From the NCBI RefSeq assembly GCF_005405305.1, contig NZ_BJDU01000005.1, positions 62,001-126,000 on the forward strand: 64,000 nt of DNA, given 5' to 3'. A program made the position numbers and the translations under genes. This document shows, one piece after another, positions 53,704-62,230 of this stretch; the first letter of the stretch is position 1; every line of letters begins with the position of its first letter. Below the pieces are notes generated by a model that had not been told where the DNA came from, did no database searches, and worked only from the letters and a program-made list of their open reading frames with translations. Origin of the DNA: Companilactobacillus formosensis. GTDB taxonomy: Bacteria; Bacillota; Bacilli; Lactobacillales; Lactobacillaceae.

Positions 53704-54310
53704 ATTGTTCAAAATAACGTTGTTTTTCTATTTCCCAATACTTTTTATCCTTATCGTTAATCTCACGTAAAACCTTACAAGGATTCCCAACCGCTATAAC
53801 GTTACTAGGAATATCCTTAGTGACAATGGATCCAGAACCAATTACAACATTGTCTCCAATTGTTACGCCTGGATTGAAGACCACATTTCCTCCAATTCAA
53901 ACATTATTACCAATCGTTATAGGTTTACCATACTCATAATGTTCATTGCGAATAACTGCATCGATTGGATGACCTGCTGTATAAAGACTTACTCGTGGTC
54001 CAAACATAACATTGTTGCCAATCGTGACGTTAGCAATATCTAAAATTATACAGTCATAATTACTATAGAAATTCTCTCCTATAACGGTGTTACAGCCATA
54101 ATCTGTATAAAACGGTGGTTCGATATGAATCTTCTTGCCACTTTGCTTGAAAAGATCTTTCAAAATTGTTTGTCTATCAGTTTCTTGATATTCAGTCGTT
54201 TGATTGTACTCACGCAACAATCCCTTAGCCTTATGAAAATCCTTGGCAAGCTCTGGATCATCAGCAATATACAAATCGCCGGATAACATTCTTTCTTTTT
54301 GTGAGCGCAT
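53702..54310 (-). pseudogene. Sugar O-acetyltransferase (Maa/LacA type) interrupted by one stop codon
   Basis: One continuous frame of 203 codons is broken only by TGA at 53899-53897. It stands where the family has Trp ([16 protein letters not shown]); TGG to TGA is a single change. Upstream part: Mac domain (ERMLSGDLYIADDPEL) and hexapeptide repeats with the catalytic His in TAGHPID. Downstream part: [17 protein letters not shown] and the [10 protein letters not shown] end. The protein would transfer acetyl groups from acetyl-CoA to a sugar. The stop removes the last third, so it is probably inactive unless read through. Confidence 0.88.
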
Positions 54311-54318
54311 ATTTTCTC

Positions 54319-54888
54319 CTATCTAAAAACAGGTTTACTATTACGATATTGAATATCTTCGACACCGTCAAGAACATTGCTAAAACGTGCCGCTGCGAAG
54401 AAATAATCTGACAAACGATTAATGAATTTTAAAACAAACTCATTAATTGGTTCTTCTTGCATCAAAGCCACAATTTCTCTTTCTGCACGGCGAGTTACCG
54501 TTCTTGCCATATGTAAATTAGCTGCTGTTTTTGATCCGCCAGGTAAGATAAACTTTTTAGTTACAGGTACTTTAGCTGAATAATCATCAATCTTTTTTTC
54601 TAGCCAATCGACTGAACCATTGTCAGCTTTAAAAATAAATTCATGTTTCTTATCGGTCGGCGAAACAGCCAAATCAGTTCCACAATCGAATAATAATTGT
54701 TGAATTTCCAATAATTCATCCTTCAAAACTTCTGTCTTTTCTGATAGGTTAGCAATTACCACCCCAACTAATGAATTTAATTCATCAACAGTTCCGTAAG
54801 AATCGATTCGTTGAGCTGATTTATATAAAACATCATTGCCAATAATTCTAGTTTTTCCTTTGTCACCAGTTCTAGTATAAATTTTCAT
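54319..54888 (-). CDS. Cob(I)alamin adenosyltransferase, PduO type
   Basis: A 189-residue ATP:corrinoid adenosyltransferase that makes coenzyme B12. The ATP motif MKIYTRTGDKGKT opens the protein. SYGTVDELNSLVG and the C-terminal RTVTRRAERE, FINRLSDYFFAAARF are diagnostic. GAGGAG precedes the ATG at 54888; the upstream 14 codons are not needed. No B12-dependent enzyme is encoded in the window, but glycerol uptake and ECF genes are neighbours, which suggests support of a glycerol/diol dehydratase elsewhere (inference). Confidence 0.92.
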   Translation of the reverse strand: MKIYTRTGDKGKTRIIGNDVLYKSAQRIDSYGTVDELNSLVGVVIANLSEKTEVLKDELLEIQQLLFDCGTDLAVSPTDKKHEFIFKADNGSVDWLEKKIDDYSAKVPVTKKFILPGGSKTAANLHMARTVTRRAEREIVALMQEEPINEFVLKFINRLSDYFFAAARFSNVLDGVEDIQYRNSKPVFR

Positions 54889-54996
54889 CCATGTACTCCT
54901 CATATAATTATGTGTATGAATAATTATCATACACTCTATAATAAATTATCAATAATTTCACAATGAATAACCGTAGCTTTATCTCTCGTACCTATG

Positions 54997-55022
54997 TATA
55001 ATATCACATGTAAGCGCAGTCA
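54997..55022 (+). promoter_or_regulatory. glpF promoter with cre site
   Basis: TATAAT (54997-55002), 6 nt, then TGTAAGCGCAGTCA (55009-55022), 13 of 14 to cre. The same TATAAT-6-TGTAAGCG order occurs before dhaK. Confidence 0.6.
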
Positions 55023-55044
55023 TTGTGAAATTGGAGGAGATTAC

Positions 55045-55764
55045 ATGAATGATAGTTTAACCTTACAGCTAGTAGGGGAATTCGTTGGTACTTTAATTTT
55101 GATCTTACTTGGTGACGGAGTTGTCGCCGCTGTTACATTGAAAAAATCTAAGGCCGAAGGTTCTGGCTGGATTGCCATTGCTCTTGGTTGGGGACTTGCA
55201 GTAACTTTGGGGGTTTACTGCTCAGCCTTCTTAAGTCCAGCCCACTTGAACCCAGCAGTTACATTAGGTATGGCTATTGCCGGAGTCTTTCCTTGGTCAA
55301 GCGTCATCCCTTATATGATTGCCCAAACCTTAGGTGGTATCGTTGGTGCCATTATCGTTTGGCTCAACTACTATCCACATTGGGAAGAAACAGAAGATTC
55401 CAGCGCCATTTTGGGAGTATTCGCAACTGGACCTGCTATTAGAAATTACTTCTTTAACTTTTTAAGTGAGTTCATTGGTACATTTGTCCTAGTCTTTGCA
55501 CTATTAGCCTTCACACGTGGTAAATTTACTGAAGGATTGAATCCCATCGTTGTCGGATTATTAATCACAGCTATCGGTTTCTCACTTGGTGGGACAACAG
55601 GTTATGCGATTAATCCAGCCCGTGACCTTGGACCAAGAATTGCCCATCAAATCTTACCAATTGCCAACAAAGGCGATTCCGATTGGGCTTATAGTTGGGT
55701 TCCTATCTTAGGACCTTTAGCTGGTGGTGCTGTTGGCGCATTCTTATATCTATTAATTCCGTAA
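55045..55764 (+). CDS. glpF: Glycerol uptake facilitator (aquaglyceroporin)
   Basis: A 239-residue channel with six helices and two half-helix motifs: HLNPAVT and GYAINPARDLGPR. The Asp after the second NPAR marks glycerol-permeable members. It lets glycerol and small polyols diffuse across the membrane. GGAGGAG lies before the ATG at 55045; the 17 upstream codons belong to the promoter region. It is divergent from the adenosyltransferase gene and likely under CcpA control together with dhaKLM. Confidence 0.9.
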   Translation: MNDSLTLQLVGEFVGTLILILLGDGVVAAVTLKKSKAEGSGWIAIALGWGLAVTLGVYCSAFLSPAHLNPAVTLGMAIAGVFPWSSVIPYMIAQTLGGIVGAIIVWLNYYPHWEETEDSSAILGVFATGPAIRNYFFNFLSEFIGTFVLVFALLAFTRGKFTEGLNPIVVGLLITAIGFSLGGTTGYAINPARDLGPRIAHQILPIANKGDSDWAYSWVPILGPLAGGAVGAFLYLLIP

Positions 55765-55770
55765 TAATTT

Positions 55771-55806
55771 AAAAAGCGAACCTAAATCGATAGGCTCGCT
55801 TTTTTA
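55771..55806. terminator. Bidirectional terminator between glpF and ECF S gene
   Basis: AAAAAGCGA and CGCTTTTTT form the outer stem with inner CCT/AGG. Confidence 0.85.
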
Positions 55807-55810
55807 ATGC

Positions 55811-56482
55811 TTAAAATAAATCATATTTTTGTTTGTAATTATTGAATAACTTTATCCACCGTTTACCCACAAACAACAATAAAACACCGGTAAACAAAGC
55901 ATGAACAAAATCAAAATAAAAACTGGCCATGATTGATGTGAGGATGCTCTTAATAGTAATTGGATCAACGTAACCGATAATGTAATAAATATCCATAATC
56001 CATCCCATCAAAAAGCCACTGAAGAATCCCCAAACAACTAAGAGCCATCTAGGAACATCACTACTCATTAATCCTGAAATTAACCCAATTATACCTAATG
56101 CAAACATTTGCCATGGCGTCCAAACACCTTGACCAAAATACATATTAGATGTCAGGGCAATGATTGTTCCCATTAAAAAACCAGTCTCCGGACCACTAAC
56201 GACTGCTCCCATAATTAAGATAAATAATTCTGGCTTTACAGATGGCAACGCTGCAAAAATTATTCTACCAACAACTGCTAAAGCACAAACAATAGCAATA
56301 AAAACTATCTCTTTAGAATTGTGTTGTGACTTTTCAAATCTCCAAAAATAAACTCCTAGAGTCACAATCAAAAATCCAAATGAGAATAACAAATAATTCC
56401 GACTAGAAAAGACGGCCATTAAAACTAAAACTAACAGTGATAATACTAATAAAATTGTTGATTTACGATTCAAGTCGTTCAA
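55811..56482 (-). CDS. ECF transporter substrate-specificity (S) component, cobalamin-type candidate
   Basis: A 223-residue membrane protein with about six or seven helices. The segment MYFGQGVWTPWQMFALGIIG strongly recalls B12-specific S components of the CbrT kind. It binds the vitamin and topples through the membrane using the T and A subunits encoded just upstream. It starts with TTG, overlapping the ATPase gene by 20 bp. The B12 assignment is supported by the neighbouring adenosyltransferase and DUF4430 genes but is unproven. Confidence 0.78.
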   Translation of the reverse strand: MNDLNRKSTILLVLSLLVLVLMAVFSSRNYLLFSFGFLIVTLGVYFWRFEKSQHNSKEIVFIAIVCALAVVGRIIFAALPSVKPELFILIMGAVVSGPETGFLMGTIIALTSNMYFGQGVWTPWQMFALGIIGLISGLMSSDVPRWLLVVWGFFSGFLMGWIMDIYYIIGYVDPITIKSILTSIMASFYFDFVHALFTGVLLLFVGKRWIKLFNNYKQKYDLF

Positions 56483-58058
56483 TATCCTTCCATGTTAAAG
56501 CTTTGGGGAAAATATCTCTCAAAGCTTTATTTATTTCTGTTGTATAAAAAAATCTGTGACTGAAAAACATTTGCGGACTATTGAATTCACTCAATTTGCC
56601 ACTAAACATCAACGCCACTTGATCAAAATACTGGGCTGCAAATAGTAAATCATGACTGTTGACAAAAACTGTGCCACCCTTTTCCTGAAAATCTTTAAGA
56701 CGTCGACCTAACTCCATGCGCTTATTAGGATCTAAGCCCTTTGTCGGCTCATCTAAGAACAAGATTTGGGGATTTTTGATAAATCCCAAGGCCAAGGCCA
56801 AAAATTCTTGTTGACCACCGCTTAGATCATAAGGACTGACATCCTCTAATCCTTCTAATGAAAAAGCTTTTAAAACATCCGCCACTTTTTGCTGACTTTG
56901 ACTCAATTCAATTTGAAATTCTAATTCCTTTGAAACTGTATCTTTGGCAAATAAAGTTGCTGGATCTTGTGGCAATACAAATACATTACGATAAAAATCT
57001 TTAGTTATTTTTTGTCCGGCAAACAAAATTTGGCCAGATTGTTTCTGCAGTTGTTGCGTAATGACTTTGAGTAGAGTCGTCTTCCCCATACCATTGGGAC
57101 CAACTACGCAATAAGATAAGCCCTTCATCAATTTAAAACTGACATTATCAACGATTTCGTTGCCATTATAATTAAAGCGAAAATTCAATCGACTCACTGA
57201 GAACAACTCACTGTCACTTTGAATTGGAACCTCGTTATCTCTAAAGTTCAATTCAGCTTGATGATGATGGATGATTGAACTTAACTTTTTATTATTTAAA
57301 GGTAAAACAATTTGTTCCGGTAAATGCAATTCTAAGAATAGACGATCCACTTGCGTTAAATAATTCCTATAACGGGGATTGTTAAAGATAGTTTGCAATG
57401 CTTCACTAATGTTCTGATCAACAATCAAGTGACTAGCTTCCATCACGACTAAACGATTCGCATATTGTATTACTTGATCTAGTTTGTGTTCCACTAAAAT
57501 AATTGTCATATCAAATTCAACATTGACCTTGTGGACCATTTGTAATAATTTCTCAGCTGCTATTGGATCAAGTTGTGAAGTGGGTTCATCTAACAATAAA
57601 ACTTGCGGTTTCAAAATCAAAGCACTCGCTAAATTGATTAATTGCTTTTGACCACCAGATAAATTCTTAACTGGTTCATCTAACAAATTAATTATTCCTA
57701 AAAAGCTAGCGATTTCAGCGATTCTCAAGCTAATTTCATCGTCAGATTGACCTTGATTATCTAAGATAAATTTCAATTCATCCCTAGGAGTTTCCATGAT
57801 CAACTGATTATCCACAAATTGTGAGACGTAAGAAAAATGATTAGTATCACGTAACAATTCGGTTTCAATACTTCCAAAACTTTTGCCATCAACTATTGGC
57901 AATAACTGTTTTAACAATGTACTCTTGCCACTGCCAGTCTCACCAATCATTACTACAAAATCACCTTTGTTGAGCGCAAAATTAATCTTGTCTAACGAAA
58001 GTCTTTGGCTGTTGTAGTATTGGAAACTGTAATTTTTGAAACGTAGTATTTCCACCAT
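56463..58058 (-). CDS. ECF transporter fused double ATPase (EcfA-EcfA')
   Basis: A 531-residue protein with two ABC domains in tandem. First: Walker A GETGSGKST, signature LSGGQKQ, Walker B LLLDEPTSQLD. Second: GPNGMGKTT, LSGGQQEF, LFLDEPTKGLD. All catalytic residues look intact. It powers vitamin uptake with the T and S subunits. The start is probably the ATG at 58058, twelve bases after AGGAGG. It overlaps the T gene by about 67 bp, which is unusually long. Confidence 0.88.
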   Translation of the reverse strand: MVEILRFKNYSFQYYNSQRLSLDKINFALNKGDFVVMIGETGSGKSTLLKQLLPIVDGKSFGSIETELLRDTNHFSYVSQFVDNQLIMETPRDELKFILDNQGQSDDEISLRIAEIASFLGIINLLDEPVKNLSGGQKQLINLASALILKPQVLLLDEPTSQLDPIAAEKLLQMVHKVNVEFDMTIILVEHKLDQVIQYANRLVVMEASHLIVDQNISEALQTIFNNPRYRNYLTQVDRLFLELHLPEQIVLPLNNKKLSSIIHHHQAELNFRDNEVPIQSDSELFSVSRLNFRFNYNGNEIVDNVSFKLMKGLSYCVVGPNGMGKTTLLKVITQQLQKQSGQILFAGQKITKDFYRNVFVLPQDPATLFAKDTVSKELEFQIELSQSQQKVADVLKAFSLEGLEDVSPYDLSGGQQEFLALALGFIKNPQILFLDEPTKGLDPNKRMELGRRLKDFQEKGGTVFVNSHDLLFAAQYFDQVALMFSGKLSEFNSPQMFFSHRFFYTTEINKALRDIFPKALTWKDIERLES

Positions 58059-58918
58059 AAGTACGCCCATCCTCCTGAAATTAATGGCAATAAAATTAAC
58101 AAACTATCCAAAATCATAATTATCCAAATTTTAATGTCAATTTGAATCGATAAATTAGCTGAGCCAAAATTGATTTTACCAACCTTCAAAATCACTAAGA
58201 TTAGATTGATTATTACTGATATTAAAACAGTACACAAAATTACCCAATCACTGTTTCTAAAATCAGTTTTTCCAACCTTTTGTTGTCTTTGTTCATAACC
58301 TTTCAAAGTTAAGGCATCGGCCACATTCATAAAATTAGCAATTGACTTATTCAACACCACTTCCGTAAGTGTCATAGTCTTTTTGATTTTTTGACTAAAT
58401 TTTTTTGACTCTTCATAAATTCGAAATTTATTTAACTCTTTAGTTTCATGATAAATAGCAATAATTCTAGGAATAAACTTAATCGTTAAAACAAAAACGA
58501 TCGCCACACTCTTAAAAAATTTTGCTAACAGTTCAAAAATGACTTTGATTCTAATCAACGCATCATACAAATAAAAAGCCCACAACAAATTAACAAATGA
58601 AATACCCAAAATAATACCATTACTAAGCGATTCAGTCGTAATTTTAATCAGAGGCAGTGTCAACAAAAGGTTATTTCCACGTTGATTCAAAATCAAATTA
58701 AACAAGACCGTCACCAGAAAAATTATCCCAGAAAATTTACAATACGTTTTGAATTTTTCCTGTCGTGTATAAAATGATACAACTAATAATGAAATTAATA
58801 TGCCCGTAATAATAATTGGATTATTAAACAGTAAAGATATCAAAATGACATTGGCTAAATAAGCAAATATCACCAAATTATTAGTATTTTTTTGAAAATG
58901 AAAAACTAACTGATTCAA
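57992..58918 (-). CDS. ECF transporter transmembrane (T) component
   Basis: A 308-residue EcfT protein: several N-terminal helices, then a coupling region with NKFRIYEESKKFSQKI and ADALTLKGYEQRQQ, the Ala-x-x-x-Arg/Gly-like motif that contacts the ATPase. It is first in the T-A-S operon. A TTG at 58918 has AGGAGG at eight bases; a GTG three codons earlier is too close to that box. Confidence 0.83.
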   Translation of the reverse strand: MNQLVFHFQKNTNNLVIFAYLANVILISLLFNNPIIITGILISLLVVSFYTRQEKFKTYCKFSGIIFLVTVLFNLILNQRGNNLLLTLPLIKITTESLSNGIILGISFVNLLWAFYLYDALIRIKVIFELLAKFFKSVAIVFVLTIKFIPRIIAIYHETKELNKFRIYEESKKFSQKIKKTMTLTEVVLNKSIANFMNVADALTLKGYEQRQQKVGKTDFRNSDWVILCTVLISVIINLILVILKVGKINFGSANLSIQIDIKIWIIMILDSLLILLPLISGGWAYLWWKYYVSKITVSNTTTAKDFR

Positions 58919-58999
58919 TATCTCCACCTCCTATCCAATATTCTTATTCTAACTTATTAACTTTAAAAAACTAAATGATTCAAGAAAGTTTTATTTTGT

Positions 59000-59005
59000 T
59001 ATAAT
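59000..59005 (+). promoter_or_regulatory. Extended -10 box for the DUF4430 gene
   Basis: TTTGTTATAAT gives a TGT-TATAAT extended -10 box, 36 bp before the ATG. Confidence 0.55.
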
Positions 59006-59041
59006 TGAAATCGTGTTTAATTTATGAGGAGGAATTTATCG

Positions 59042-59422
59042 ATGAAAAGAATTGCTGCATTTTTAGCTACATTATTGATGTTACTAGGAGTATTTGCTCC
59101 AGCTGCTGCAACACCCGTTCAAGCTAAGTCAACTAAGAATATCAAAGTAACTTACGTCTTGAAGAAGAACAAGAAACAAATCGCCAAGAAAACTCTAACT
59201 TTAAAGAAAAATACCACTGTTTCTAAAGGTTTGAAAAAGGCCTGGAAAGTTACTGACAAAGATGGTTTCATCACAAAGATCGATGGTCATAAACAAAATA
59301 CTAAGAAAAAAATTTACTGGACTTTTACCGTCAACAAGAAACAAGTTAATGTTTCAGCTGATAAGAAGAAATTACACAACAAAGATAAAGTCGAATTCAA
59401 GCTTTCAAAATATAACGGCTAA
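59042..59422 (+). CDS. Secreted DUF4430 (transcobalamin-like C-terminal) domain protein
   Basis: A 126-residue, very Lys-rich secreted protein. The signal peptide ends near PVQAKS (residue 28). The rest is one DUF4430 domain: ITKIDGHKQN, then KKIYWTFTVNKKQVNVSADK and KDKVEFKLSKY. In Pfam this fold resembles the C-terminal domain of transcobalamin. No lipobox, LPXTG or membrane anchor is visible; its strong positive charge may hold it to the wall. It is divergent from the ECF operon, suggesting vitamin capture (inference). GAGGAGG precedes the ATG. Confidence 0.78.
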   Translation: MKRIAAFLATLLMLLGVFAPAAATPVQAKSTKNIKVTYVLKKNKKQIAKKTLTLKKNTTVSKGLKKAWKVTDKDGFITKIDGHKQNTKKKIYWTFTVNKKQVNVSADKKKLHNKDKVEFKLSKYNG

Positions 59423-59424
59423 TA

Positions 59425-59472
59425 AAAATGCATTCAACAATTCCAAGTGGAAGATGTTGAATGCATTTTTTA
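59425..59472. terminator. Bidirectional terminator between DUF4430 and sulfotransferase genes
   Basis: AAAATGCATTCAACA pairs perfectly with TGTTGAATGCATTTT. Confidence 0.93.
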
Positions 59473-61116
59473 TTTGTTAACGTCAAATGTGTAAGAACTT
59501 GCATAAAATGGAACTCGATATGCTCTATAGACATAAGCTTTGGAAGCGGCATTTTCAATTGTTACATTGAAGACTTGATTACCAGCTTGATCGACTTCAA
59601 TAATATTGCTTTCTTTACCATTATTCTTAAATCCAAAATCAACTAAAGTATTACCATTAGATTCTCTTTCAGCGTACCCGATAATATTAGTAAAATTGGC
59701 TTTACCCAAATCTTTTCCATAAGACCACGTTTGATCAATAGTCATATTCTTAGTATCGATATGATATTGAACGGCTTGTGAATACTTGCCGCTAGTCTTC
59801 TTATCACCGTTTGTAACATCGATGTTGTTGTCATATAAGATTACATCTTCGGAATCCTTATCCTTACTCAAGAGATACAACCCATGTTGACCACCAGTAA
59901 TTGAGGTTCCCTTAGTTGGTGTTAAAACTTTACTGCGATATTTCTTAGGCCATGACGACTTCTTCTTACCACTGTAAATCCAGACTATTTTATCAGTCTT
60001 GTAATTCAATTTCATAATCATATCTTGATTACGTCCTGAAATCATAATCGAATTATCAGATGCATCGTAATCAACTGCGTTTTGATGGAACCAGTCGACT
60101 TTACCATCCGAACCAGCCTTGTAATTCTTGTACATTGAGCTAGGCAAGATCTTCTTCAAATCGATAACTTTAACTACCTTACCGGTCTTATGAGAAATCT
60201 GAACCATAACGTCTTCTTTGTACTTCGAACCATCACTGACAGTAGCTAAAATATCCTTATTCGGCAATTCAACTAAATCATGGTGAATCAAGGTTGTTTC
60301 ATCCTTAGCGTTTCCTGAATCATTTGATTTCGTCTTAGTACTGAAGGTATATTCTTTATAAACTCGACCTAAAACGTCTGTTTCAATCAAGTCATTGTAT
60401 ACTTGCGAATCTTGTTTTTTCTTGGTCAAAACTAACATATGGCCATTAGAAATTTGTTCGATCGTATGTTGCGAATAATCAGTTGAATACCAGCGAACCT
60501 CTCCATCAGCATCAATTGCAAATGGCTCTTTGGTCGTACGGTTGACGATAGTTAATTTATTATCACCGATATCCATCTTTGATTTATCGTTCTTAGAGAC
60601 AGTTATTTTGGCATTCTTGACATATTTTGGCAACGAACCAGTTTTAATTTGAATCGTCTTTTCGTCAGTCGTACCATCCTCATAAGTAACTTTGATTGTT
60701 ACATTATTAGTAGTATCAGCATACAAACCTACTATAGGTACTTGATGAGTTTTCGAATTGCCATTGACCTTGTTAGTAATATCCGTAGAATCAGTTTTAC
60801 CCTCAACAGTATATGAAACTTTCGCTTTTTGATCAGTCTGGAAAACTACTAATGCAGTTAATGGCGATGTCTTATATGGATTGACCTTAATATATGGATC
60901 ATCCAATGTATATTTTTTATTTTTGACTACTTTTTGGTAAGTCTTTGTTAGTGCCGCTTGTTTATCCTCACGTGTAGTAACAAGCTTTGAACCGATATTT
61001 TTCTTTATCTGAGCGGTGGATAGTACTTGTGAATCATTGCTACTTTGACTACATCCCACTAAGAGAAAAGAAATAAATAATAACGGTATTAAAGAAAATA
61101 CGACTCTCCTCCTCAA
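59470..61116 (-). CDS. Arylsulfotransferase (ASST) family lipoprotein
   Basis: A 548-residue lipoprotein (LLFISFLLVGC, lipid on Cys22) with an N-terminal immunoglobulin-like domain and a C-terminal six-bladed propeller. Residues matching the known active site can be placed: His in TLIHHDLVELP, His in FHQNAVDYD, Arg 18 residues later in SGRNQD, and His in GGQHGLYLL. ASST enzymes move sulfate between phenolic compounds without PAPS. Start TTG with GGAGGG upstream. The natural donor and acceptor are unknown. Confidence 0.83.
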   Translation of the reverse strand: MRRRVVFSLIPLLFISFLLVGCSQSSNDSQVLSTAQIKKNIGSKLVTTREDKQAALTKTYQKVVKNKKYTLDDPYIKVNPYKTSPLTALVVFQTDQKAKVSYTVEGKTDSTDITNKVNGNSKTHQVPIVGLYADTTNNVTIKVTYEDGTTDEKTIQIKTGSLPKYVKNAKITVSKNDKSKMDIGDNKLTIVNRTTKEPFAIDADGEVRWYSTDYSQHTIEQISNGHMLVLTKKKQDSQVYNDLIETDVLGRVYKEYTFSTKTKSNDSGNAKDETTLIHHDLVELPNKDILATVSDGSKYKEDVMVQISHKTGKVVKVIDLKKILPSSMYKNYKAGSDGKVDWFHQNAVDYDASDNSIMISGRNQDMIMKLNYKTDKIVWIYSGKKKSSWPKKYRSKVLTPTKGTSITGGQHGLYLLSKDKDSEDVILYDNNIDVTNGDKKTSGKYSQAVQYHIDTKNMTIDQTWSYGKDLGKANFTNIIGYAERESNGNTLVDFGFKNNGKESNIIEVDQAGNQVFNVTIENAASKAYVYRAYRVPFYASSYTFDVNK

Positions 61117-61212
61117 AAAATTATTCCCTCCTTTTATTCTTATACGAATAATTTACCAAATAAATATTTATATTCCTTCAATATTTTATGAACATTCTAT
61201 GAAATTTTGCTC

Positions 61213-61257
61213 AAAAAAAGCCTAAAATTATCTACTTCGGGATAATTTTAGGCTTTA
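61213..61257 (-). terminator. Terminator after dhaM
   Basis: AAAGCCTAAAATTATC pairs with GATAATTTTAGGCTTT. Confidence 0.92.
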
Positions 61258-61258
61258 T

Positions 61259-61627
61259 TTATTTAATTATTAATGGTTGAAGATTCTTCTCAATCTCAGC
61301 CAACGGAGTCTCAACTTGAGCTAAAGTAGCAGCAGTATAAGCGCCTTCTACCAAAGCTACATCATACTTATGAATCGTTTTATCAGTCATTTCCATCAGC
61401 ATTTCAAGATTCATTTTCGAACTACCTAAATCGTAAAATGCCAAAATCTCATCGCCAGTATTGTCATCAACAGCCGTTTTAATTTTCTCTAACGAAGAAC
61501 CAATTTCACCTTCATCAGTTCCTCCAGCGGTAGTTATTGATAAATCTGGTGCTGCTTGAGAAATTAAATCCTTCACTCCCGCGGCAATTTTACTCGAGTG
61601 AGAAACTATTACGATTCCATATTTCAT
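61259..61627 (-). CDS. dhaM: Dihydroxyacetone kinase phosphotransfer subunit
   Basis: A 122-residue EIIA(mannose)-type domain. The phospho-accepting His is His9 in IVIVSHSSKIAAG. It passes phosphate from HPr to the ADP bound in DhaL. It is a single-domain DhaM, lacking the HPr and EI-like extensions of the E. coli protein. It lies two bases after dhaL, the last gene of the dhaKLM operon. Confidence 0.92.
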   Translation of the reverse strand: MKYGIVIVSHSSKIAAGVKDLISQAAPDLSITTAGGTDEGEIGSSLEKIKTAVDDNTGDEILAFYDLGSSKMNLEMLMEMTDKTIHKYDVALVEGAYTAATLAQVETPLAEIEKNLQPLIIK

Positions 61628-61629
61628 TT

Positions 61630-62217
61630 TTAGTCCCCCAATACTTCTAATAAGGATTCAAATAAGTATGCACTTGATTCTGCACCTGGGTCGATATGAC
61701 CTTTAGATTTTTCTTCTAGATAACTAGCACGACCTTTAGTAGCAACTAAATCTTTGACATTTTCTAGTGCTGAATCGATAACTTTTTGATTGAAAGCATT
61801 GTTTTTCAAAGCATCACTAGCTGGTTGCCAAACATCAATCATCGTCTTCATACCGACATCTGACTGACCACGACGTTTGATACCGTCAGTTCCAATTTGA
61901 ATTAAATCGGACAATTCAATATTTTCCGCTTTGACTGCTTTAGACATATCCAAAAAAGCCGTTCCATACAAAGGACCTGAAGCCCCACCAACTTTTTGAA
62001 TCATTGCAAAGGCAGTTGTTTTGTATAAGTCAGCTAAGTTTTCCGGATCTTTTTTATCAAAAGAATCTTTGATAGCATTCATCCCACGATCCATATTTGT
62101 TCCATGGTCACCATCGCCAATTGCTGTATCTAATTCGTTTAAGTTTGCTTTATTAGCTTGAACTTTTTCTACAAATAAATTAATCCATTTTTTTGCATCA
62201 ATTAATTCTAATTTCAT
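61630..62217 (-). CDS. dhaL: Dihydroxyacetone kinase ADP-binding subunit
   Basis: A 195-residue DhaL protein. The metal/ADP site is in TAIGDGDHGTNMDRGM, with GGASGPLYGTAFLDM and SDVGMKTMIDVWQPA as further family motifs and LEEKSKGHIDPGAESS near the end. It holds ADP permanently as coenzyme; DhaM rephosphorylates it and it phosphorylates substrate on DhaK. It lies 13 bp after dhaK. Confidence 0.93.
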   Translation of the reverse strand: MKLELIDAKKWINLFVEKVQANKANLNELDTAIGDGDHGTNMDRGMNAIKDSFDKKDPENLADLYKTTAFAMIQKVGGASGPLYGTAFLDMSKAVKAENIELSDLIQIGTDGIKRRGQSDVGMKTMIDVWQPASDALKNNAFNQKVIDSALENVKDLVATKGRASYLEEKSKGHIDPGAESSAYLFESLLEVLGD

Positions 62218-62230
62218 CGAATCTTCCTCT

